Of a DNA stretch of 64,000 bases, positions 57,901 to 64,000 are shown in pieces. How positions within the stretch are numbered: position 1 is the stretch's first letter; the number at the start of each line of letters is the position of its first letter. The position numbers were made by a program, and so were the translations under genes. The notes beneath the pieces were generated by a model. That model was not told where the DNA came from. It made no database searches and was given only the letters and a program-made list of their open reading frames with translations. Source of the stretch: Sporocytophaga sp. GTDB lineage: Bacteria; Bacteroidota; Bacteroidia; Cytophagales; Cytophagaceae. The stretch spans positions 1 through 64,000 of the forward strand of contig JANQAB010000010.1 of the NCBI GenBank assembly GCA_024707265.1, read 5' to 3'.

Positions 57901-60900
57901 CAGCAGTATAGCTTTCTCCGAGATTCAGTGTGGAATAATTTGTTCTTGATCCAAGCAAAACAGCTTGTTTGGCATCAAAGAATACATTATTAGAGATATA
58001 AATTTCATCTTTCCATCTGCCTGTATTGGTAATTGATCCTCCCTGATTTTTGACAGTCCATGTTATTTTGATCTTATCTCTGTTACTTGCTGTTGAAGGT
58101 ATAGACGTGACTGTCGGTACAAGATCGGAAGGTGGCAAGAGTGTTACAGTAATAGCATTGCTTCTTCCAAAGTTGTTATTGTTATAGGCATGTTCAAATA
58201 TCTGATCATCCTGATCTGTCATCACGTGAATAAAGTATTTTCCGAAAATTCCGTGAGGCAATGTTACAGGTACTTTGTTCGTATAATATTTTCCGCCCTC
58301 CAATTGTCCGTTGTGAGGAATCGTAGTCAATACAAGCGCTGTTCCAGAACGGAATACGGAATCAGCGGAGAAATAGATCTGATCTTTCCAGATACTTGAA
58401 TTTGTCTTACCCTCACCTTTATTGATTACCGTATATTTTAAATCTACTGTCTGACCTGAAAATACATTAGATAAAGTAGATACTTCCTGCACCTGAAGAT
58501 CGGGAGGAGGTGTAAGGTTTACGAGTAAATATCTTTTGTTTCTATCTATATTGTTAGCATGATTCAGCTCTTTTATTTCATTGTTCTGATTTGAAACAAT
58601 GAAGACATAGTGCGGACCGCTTACTCCTTCCGGCAGTCGGATTGTTGCAGATGAAATATAGGACTGTCCTGAATCAAGAGATGTTTTATTTGCTACTCCT
58701 GTTAAATAAGTATCAATTCCATATTCAAAGGTGCTGTCACTGGATATATAGATTTTATCGAACCAATAATCATTGGCTACGGTTCTGCCTGCACCTGAGT
58801 TCTTAACTTCCCATGACAACATGATCTCTTGTCCAGAGAATGCGGATGCCGGTACAAGTACGTTCTTCACTTCCAGATCAGGAAGTTTTCTTAACTCCAG
58901 TTGTTGTATAGGTCCGGCTGTTTCTGCACATGAGTTTTTAGATGTAATCTGCCAGTTATACTTCCGGCCAAAATCCAATCCGTTTTCAATACGATATAAT
59001 ATCTGATTGGTATTTTGAACAAAAGGCATATCTGGAATTGATGCGCTTGCATCCCAGATACGGATATCATAGTGACTTGCATTAAGTGCAGGGCTCCAAG
59101 ACAAGGATAGAGGAAGACTTAAGTCTGCCTTATTATTTAAAGGAATTAGATTCTTCACTTCTGCAGGAGCCACAGGTTCGATTACAGTAATCTTAATTGA
59201 ATCTGAATACAGACAGCCATATTCATTTTGCCCACTTACTGAATAGGTTGTAGTTACAAGAGGACTTACTTCTATAGAAGCTGAAGTTGATCCTGTTGAC
59301 CACAGATAGTCGTCACCATTGACAAGTCGAAGCTGCGCTGCATCTCCTTTACATATTGTCTGGTATCCTTTTCCATCAACTACTATATGAGCCTTCTCCG
59401 GGTATGTAACAGAAATCGAAGCCATTCTGGTACACATATATTGATTGAACTTCTCAAGCTTATAAGTACCAGTGTCAGAAACAGTAATAGATTTGGTTGT
59501 TGCTCCATTTGACCACCTGATGCTATCTGAAAAATTACTTTCCAAAGTTATGGTCTGACCCGGGCAGAATACTTTATGATTACCCTCAAGAATAACAGGT
59601 TGCTCAGGCAGAGGTAATACTGTCACCTTTACATTTAAATAGTCATTGCCATCCTGATTGGAGCATCCATTAGTAGCTTTAACTCCGAAGACTGTTGTCT
59701 CTTCAGGTTTTACTTTAACCTTGGTTCCTACATGCCCGTCTGTCCATAAAAACTCTTTTGCTTTTCCTGATACAAATAAAGTTATTTCAGTTCCCTGACA
59801 AATAGTAGTATCAGAACTGATTCCTGTAACTATTGGGGCTTCATAGATAATCACCTTAACTTTCTGCTCATATTTACAACCTTCCTTATTTTCAATAAGA
59901 ACAGAATATTCAGTTGTCGTATCCGGATTAACAGTGATGGAACTTGCTGTTGCTCCTGTACTCCATTGATAATGATATCCGTTCTCTACAGTAAGGGTAG
60001 TAGATTCACCTTTACAGATTTCCTTTTTGCCAACTATATATGGTACTTTAGGATCTTCTATTTTAACTGTAGAAGTTTTGGTACAACCATATTTACTCAC
60101 ATGGCTCAGCGAATAAATACCCTGAGTAAGAACAGTAATGGATGGAATTGTATCTCCGGTTGACCATTTTATATGTTCTGAATAGTCCGAAGATGTAAGG
60201 GTAATGGCGTCTGTCTCACAGAATGACAATGTGCTGGAACCTGTAGCAACAATAATAGGAGCTTTATCAGGCCCTGGTAAAACATCAACCACGATGGAGG
60301 CGGAAACAGTTTTATCAGAACATACACTTCCAAGAGCAGTTACTGTATAAACGGTTTTTACAATAGGGTTAACCTTAATAGTCGAACCAGACATTCCGTT
60401 TGACCAAGAGAAGCGGGAAGCACTACCTTCAACCGTTAATACTGCATCACCTCCAGGACATACTGCTGAATCTCCTTTCAGTGAAGTTATTTTAGGAATC
60501 AGGTTTCCAGCTCTTACATTAACTGTAACATTGCCTTCCATTTCACAACCATCATCTGATTTGAATTTTACATTATAAGTAGTTGTCTTACTTGGAGACA
60601 CGACAATTGCACTTGTAATTTCTCCTGTTGACCATAAGAATGAATGTCCACCGTTAATGACTGACAGTGAAACTTCCTGACCAGGACATATTGTTGCTGC
60701 CGTTGTCGCCAGTCTAGGTATAAGCGGACTTTTAATTTCAATTTGTGTTGAAGACGAACAGCTTGAAAGAGGTGCGATATGTTTTACTGAATAATAACCT
60801 GGATTACCTATTTTTATTGATTTAGAAGTTTGTCCTGTTGACCAGATAATATTATCCTTAATACTTGAGGTAAGAGTCACAGAATCCCTGACACAAGCTC

Positions 60901-63900
60901 CGCCAAGACTTCCTACAGCGGTAATGACAGGTATTTCAGGACTTGGAATTACATCAACTGTTACAGTGTCAGTATTAAAGCAACCATAAGTATTGTAAGC
61001 TTTAAGTACAAATATGGTTTTATAGCTCAAACGAACAGGTTGCACTTTCTGAGAGGCATAAACAGTTTCTGAACCTCTGATATGCCAAGTATAAGTATTC
61101 CCTCCACTGGCTACAAGTGAAAACTGAGCATTCTCACAAATGGTTGTATCTTTCCCGGCATAAGCACTAGTAGCGGGGTAGTGGTGAATGATATGATTCA
61201 TAATAGAATCATTATCCCTGTTTGAATCATTATCCAGTGTTGTATATATATCAAAAGAATATAACGTGTGATCGTTCATCAGTACCGGAGTCTTAAAAGT
61301 ATAATTATAAGATTGTCCCCCTTTAATTTTTATTCCTGAAAGTGTCTCACTAATCTTTAGTGTATCATTGAGCACATAGTGAATAGTGATATTTTCCAGT
61401 GTATCTATTCCGAAGTTTTGAAGTTTTACAGCTAGGTACTGATTGCCATCCAATTTACATCCACTCTTAGGGCCAATTACAGAGGTAATTCCTATATCTT
61501 TGGTAATTAGTCCTGAGCCAAATTCATCAGCACCGATATCAGGAGTTTGAACATGACGAGTATGTCCTTCAATATCAGTTTTGACCTCCCTTACAGGGAT
61601 ACCTGCTCCATCCAGATTTGACTGGCTTATGCGTGGGCTTGTATAACTCTCAAATACAGGATCAATTGATAAAGAATGAGTATCCATTCCAGTAGCAGCC
61701 TGAAACGCTTCAAGACTTGTATAAGAAGAGTTCTGCCACATAACAAGCGTTTCACCTGCTGAAAACAGGTCATTATAATCGGAAGTGATTGTTTGAGAAC
61801 CGGAAACGTTTATAGAACGTCCTTTTCCAAAGTGAGCGAATATGTTATTTTTTACCTGAATATTTCTGCCTGATTGAATATTGAAGGCTTCATATTGATA
61901 TGTACCGTTTCCCGATATCCTCACGCTGTTATGATACACGCCAGCATTCTCACAGGAACTTAAATGTATCCCGGTATTTTCTTCAGATTGAGTAAAACTA
62001 ATGAAGTTATTGTAAATCAATATAGGTTCAGAAGTACTTCCTGTAGCTGTACTCACATAAATACCTTTACTTCTTGTTCCCGGAATGATAGCCTGATTTC
62101 CTGATATACGAAGACCGTTTCTTGATTGGTTCGCATATATAGCATAATAATAAGTATTATTAGAAATTGGACTGATGATATTATTTTCAACAACCGTTTT
62201 GCTGGGGTAAATCAGGTGAATACAAGTCTGGGTCTGTGTATGAAAGGTGTTTCCAGAAATGATGTTGGTCTGTAAACCAGAACTTACACCATTCATATAA
62301 ATACCATAAGATCCATCCTGGAATACATTACCTTCAAAGAGGTTTCCGGTGGTATATCCTGAAGCATATACCAGATACTGGCTTCCGGAGTAAGTATATC
62401 TTTTACCGCTAAGTACACAATGCTGGATGTTGATGTAACTTGATCCTTCATTCATTATCAGCACATTGGCATAAAAAGTGTCCAGAGCTTTTAATGTAAT
62501 GCTCTTAAATGTTATATAATTGACTCTTTTTAACGAAACGATATAGTTTTTATCAGATGTTGATTTAAAGTTGATTGTAGTTCTTGTACTGTCTCCGGAT
62601 GCGGAAGTAAAGGTTACATTGTTAACGGATGATATTCCCGGAACTTTTGTTATCTCAATCTGTTCATTATAAATCCCGTCTGCTGCTCTGAACTCTACCG
62701 GACCTGAAACTCCATTATTCATAAGGGCTTCAGTCGCTTTGGTAAAGTTCGGAAAATCCGCATCTGTTCCACCAATGGTATAGATACCTGAAAGAGCAGG
62801 AGAGATGTTCTTTATGTTTATTGTATCGTTTGATGTCTCTGTATCTGCTGTACCATTAGGATTTGAAACCCATGCTTTTAGCTCATATGATTTTTGTCTT
62901 TCAAATTCATAAATGCCAAGGTTAATAGCGGTACTTTTCTGAGTTCCTAATGTTCCGCTCCATGTGATCCTACTTTGCACAGCTCCGTTTACTGACCAGT
63001 CTATCAGTGCACTGTTAAGAATTTCTGAGCCATTGTTGAACAATGTGACCCTAACCTCCTGTGATCCACTGGCAATAGGAGCTGCCGGTTGTACCATTCC
63101 GACAAGTGAAGCATCTGTTCCTGAGGGGTTAAACTCATACGCACCTATATCTGTAAGAGATTTTCTTGTTACTCCATTGATATCACTGCTAATGCCACCA
63201 ACCTGAGGAGCAACATCATTTAACTGAGCATTAGAGATACTACCATCTGCTGCATTTTTAAAGTTCGGGTTAACTGCCAGTGACTGATTATCTTTTCCTG
63301 TTAGTTGCTTCCATTCTGGCAAGTCTTTGATGTCTTCATTATAGAAGCCAGTAAATTTACCTTTTGAATAAAGATTATTGTAGTTGGAAGAGAAAGATCC
63401 CTGTTCAAAGTAAACCACATATCCTTCATCTAAAACAGACAGATTGTTGTTAAATAGCCTGTTATTATTTCCATTCAGTTTTACAGCTGCTACATCTTTA
63501 TTAAGAGATGTACTCTGGATTCTTATTGTATTATGATATAACTCAACATTATTGGAATAGGTAACTTGAATACCTCTAGCAACAGATGTTCCTGTAATAA
63601 AGATGTCGTTATTGGCTATCACTTGTGTTTCTGAACTGTTCAATGAAGAGAGTTCAATACCCAAACCTCCATTGCCAAGGATTATTCTATTTCCCAGAAC
63701 ACGGCATTTCGTATTCATACTTGATAGCTTTATACCTGCCAGGGTCGGGAAACTGCTGTTACTTTCAATTTTGTTGTTTTGCACGGTTGGGGCATCCAGA
63801 CTGGCAAGAAATATGGCTTGTGCATAGGAGTCTCTAAACTCGTTTGACTGAATCAAAAGTCCTTGCTGATATTTACTGTAAGTGCTAAGACCAGATACAT

Positions 63901-64000
63901 ATATTCCGTATCCGGCTTTATGGAACAGTGATCTTTGAATGATAAGATTATTGTTGCACAGATCACCTGCTTTAGAATAAATGATGGCCTGATTAACCGT
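54959..64000 (-). CDS. Giant secreted protein: beta-helix, Ig-like and CARDB repeats (5' end outside window)
   Basis: The frame is open to base 64000, so at least 3013 residues are encoded and the start lies upstream; the TTG at 63856 is not a likely start. From the window edge: right-handed beta-helix repeats (about residues 1-810; NNLIIQRS, GIYVSGLS, NNIFAHFGKGRSINVSG). Then about eight Ig-like repeats with a WSTG-type motif (about 930-1600), then eight CARDB domains (about 1700-2710; VKNxGxG...W.D.IYLSxD). The C-terminal part includes a pre-peptidase-like segment and an IPT-like segment. No T9SS sorting domain is seen at the end (VSAWAHIQLKILKK). First visible gene of the minus-strand operon. 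Confidence 0.85.
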   Translation of the reverse strand, partial: TVNQAIIYSKAGDLCNNNLIIQRSLFHKAGYGIYVSGLSTYSKYQQGLLIQSNEFRDSYAQAIFLASLDAPTVQNNKIESNSSFPTLAGIKLSSMNTKCRVLGNRIILGNGGLGIELSSLNSSETQVIANNDIFITGTSVARGIQVTYSNNVELYHNTIRIQSTSLNKDVAAVKLNGNNNRLFNNNLSVLDEGYVVYFEQGSFSSNYNNLYSKGKFTGFYNEDIKDLPEWKQLTGKDNQSLAVNPNFKNAADGSISNAQLNDVAPQVGGISSDINGVTRKSLTDIGAYEFNPSGTDASLVGMVQPAAPIASGSQEVRVTLFNNGSEILNSALIDWSVNGAVQSRITWSGTLGTQKSTAINLGIYEFERQKSYELKAWVSNPNGTADTETSNDTINIKNISPALSGIYTIGGTDADFPNFTKATEALMNNGVSGPVEFRAADGIYNEQIEITKVPGISSVNNVTFTSASGDSTRTTINFKSTSDKNYIVSLKRVNYITFKSITLKALDTFYANVLIMNEGSSYINIQHCVLSGKRYTYSGSQYLVYASGYTTGNLFEGNVFQDGSYGIYMNGVSSGLQTNIISGNTFHTQTQTCIHLIYPSKTVVENNIISPISNNTYYYAIYANQSRNGLRISGNQAIIPGTRSKGIYVSTATGSTSEPILIYNNFISFTQSEENTGIHLSSCENAGVYHNSVRISGNGTYQYEAFNIQSGRNIQVKNNIFAHFGKGRSINVSGSQTITSDYNDLFSAGETLVMWQNSSYTSLEAFQAATGMDTHSLSIDPVFESYTSPRISQSNLDGAGIPVREVKTDIEGHTRHVQTPDIGADEFGSGLITKDIGITSVIGPKSGCKLDGNQYLAVKLQNFGIDTLENITIHYVLNDTLKISETLSGIKIKGGQSYNYTFKTPVLMNDHTLYSFDIYTTLDNDSNRDNDSIMNHIIHHYPATSAYAGKDTTICENAQFSLVASGGNTYTWHIRGSETVYASQKVQPVRLSYKTIFVLKAYNTYGCFNTDTVTVDVIPSPEIPVITAVGSLGGACVRDSVTLTSSIKDNIIWSTGQTSKSIKIGNPGYYSVKHIAPLSSCSSSTQIEIKSPLIPRLATTAATICPGQEVSLSVINGGHSFLWSTGEITSAIVVSPSKTTTYNVKFKSDDGCEMEGNVTVNVRAGNLIPKITSLKGDSAVCPGGDAVLTVEGSASRFSWSNGMSGSTIKVNPIVKTVYTVTALGSVCSDKTVSASIVVDVLPGPDKAPIIVATGSSTLSFCETDAITLTSSDYSEHIKWSTGDTIPSITVLTQGIYSLSHVSKYGCTKTSTVKIEDPKVPYIVGKKEICKGESTTLTVENGYHYQWSTGATASSITVNPDTTTEYSVLIENKEGCKYEQKVKVIIYEAPIVTGISSDTTICQGTEITLFVSGKAKEFLWTDGHVGTKVKVKPEETTVFGVKATNGCSNQDGNDYLNVKVTVLPLPEQPVILEGNHKVFCPGQTITLESNFSDSIRWSNGATTKSITVSDTGTYKLEKFNQYMCTRMASISVTYPEKAHIVVDGKGYQTICKGDAAQLRLVNGDDYLWSTGSTSASIEVSPLVTTTYSVSGQNEYGCLYSDSIKITVIEPVAPAEVKNLIPLNNKADLSLPLSLSWSPALNASHYDIRIWDASASIPDMPFVQNTNQILYRIENGLDFGRKYNWQITSKNSCAETAGPIQQLELRKLPDLEVKNVLVPASAFSGQEIMLSWEVKNSGAGRTVANDYWFDKIYISSDSTFEYGIDTYLTGVANKTSLDSGQSYISSATIRLPEGVSGPHYVFIVSNQNNEIKELNHANNIDRNKRYLLVNLTPPPDLQVQEVSTLSNVFSGQTVDLKYTVINKGEGKTNSSIWKDQIYFSADSVFRSGTALVLTTIPHNGQLEGGKYYTNKVPVTLPHGIFGKYFIHVMTDQDDQIFEHAYNNNNFGRSNAITVTLLPPSDLVPTVTSIPSTASNRDKIKITWTVKNQGGSITNTGRWKDEIYISNNVFFDAKQAVLLGSRTNYSTLNLGESYTAEATVTIPDKITGANYIFVVTDRENEVFEHENKGNNAGRSLTLLTIKSPDLIVEKATVLNTTVNSGEMLYFQYLVRNKGAGAVNSTSWTDSLFIKESVASDITEFKTRSVVKVLTNRILNPDDTISLTASIMIPEGASGTVYLQIHSNADRNVYEVTGGNVNNIFNKPVPVNLSPWADLKVSKITTAKDEAETGSVFPLQIKVTNEGKAATKTASWIDKIYISPSPVLDKKDTLLLTGARADFILEKDSSYEYTIDVPVPFETEEGEYYFYVYTDANNKIYEHTDENNNITMYGPVAVTYGPGPDLKLLNLKAPDSVLTGVSYPVEWNVKNIGRQGAYAEWDDAVYLSKDTIWQPETDIYLSSYFSKHALDTGSTYFGTRKVEIPEAISGEYYWIVVADYTHKGKTITSSGDRIRNNNYSFRPVQIISNTIPDLAITDLQAPEEGISGQPLTIQYTVTNQGTGTTRPKKWVDKFYLSTDFTIDKNDKLLGSVDRSDSLVAGASYSVSKEVNLPLVESGNYIILVKTDQENTQYEADQEANNLAASPIHLEMPLPVDLEITNVSTDKDQYTAGENIKISWTIMNKGVNPVKGSQEDQFYLSRDKTWDINDIYLGSNRSYITLAQNGSYTYSGSYRITNASVGSYYVIARTDARNQIPETDENNNETSSLNPVLMDVRELVMNIAEDTVLSHKGSLMYKVVIPDSLQNETLLVELTGEDQNNHNELYIRYGDAPTRNTYDAAFSRPFSGNQEAIISEMKPGTYYVMVYGENEFTHTQSITLKASILHFEIRSVKTDVGGDSGPVTTCIQGAKFNPGCEFYIYGNNRPIKASKVFFVNPTKVFATFDLNGAEHGYYDVVSKDTVSGEEAVKFNGFRVEKSTQELLLTDLDHPRSARAGQIVPIHVHFANGGNIDIPTPRRTIVCTGAKVPLGLTVKDLQYYFTSLNMDFTEPEGPEGVLRPGAISDKTFFVSAWAHIQLKILKK

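Noticed and set aside
63856..63858. Start codon for the giant CARDB protein at 63856
   Set aside because: The codon is TTG within continuous beta-helix sequence, and the frame is open to the window edge.

Overview
The window looks like part of the chromosome of a gliding Bacteroidota bacterium, most likely order Cytophagales (Sporocytophaga or Cytophaga-like; this is inference). The support is AT-rich DNA, many very long secreted proteins ending in type IX secretion (T9SS) sorting domains, a PorP/SprF-type outer-membrane protein beside a giant protein with a gliding-motility-type C-terminal domain, and few Shine-Dalgarno sites. I saw no rRNA, tRNA or CRISPR array.

Layout. 0-5 kb: remains of an IS4-family transposase, a broken leucine-rich-repeat gene, a lipoprotein, a small membrane protein, then a complete REP-associated tyrosine transposase (RAYT) element. 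5-17 kb: a tight plus-strand operon of sbcD, sbcC, two different OLD-family ATPase/TOPRIM nucleases, a UvrD-like helicase and a 3'-truncated gene. The OLD plus UvrD pair resembles a Gabija-type anti-phage system; the second OLD gene and the linkage to sbcDC are unusual. 17-25 kb: a T9SS-sorted beta-propeller protein, an LRR protein, a J-domain/KTSC protein and large repeat fields with a group II intron relic. 24-34 kb: divergent PorP/SprF gene and a 2680-residue adhesin-like protein with about 24 repeats. 34-47.5 kb: a segmental duplication whose two copies decayed differently, an NHL-repeat T9SS protein, and an M43-like metalloprotease gene split by an IS4-family insertion with a perfect 10-bp target duplication. 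47.5-64 kb: a minus-strand run of large secreted proteins (T9SS-sorted protein, fibronectin-like protein, a frameshift-split protein, and a giant beta-helix/Ig-like/CARDB protein running off the window).

The best system-level signals are two. (1) The RAYT at 3823-4546 has about a dozen short non-autonomous relatives between genes throughout 3.5-45.6 kb. These keep the last codons of the RAYT gene joined to its 5' flank, so they are internal-deletion derivatives, and their end hairpins show compensatory base changes. (2) The operon sbcD-sbcC-OLD-OLD-UvrD is a candidate expanded Gabija-like DNA-defence cassette.

All family assignments come from reading motifs by eye; no database search was run.
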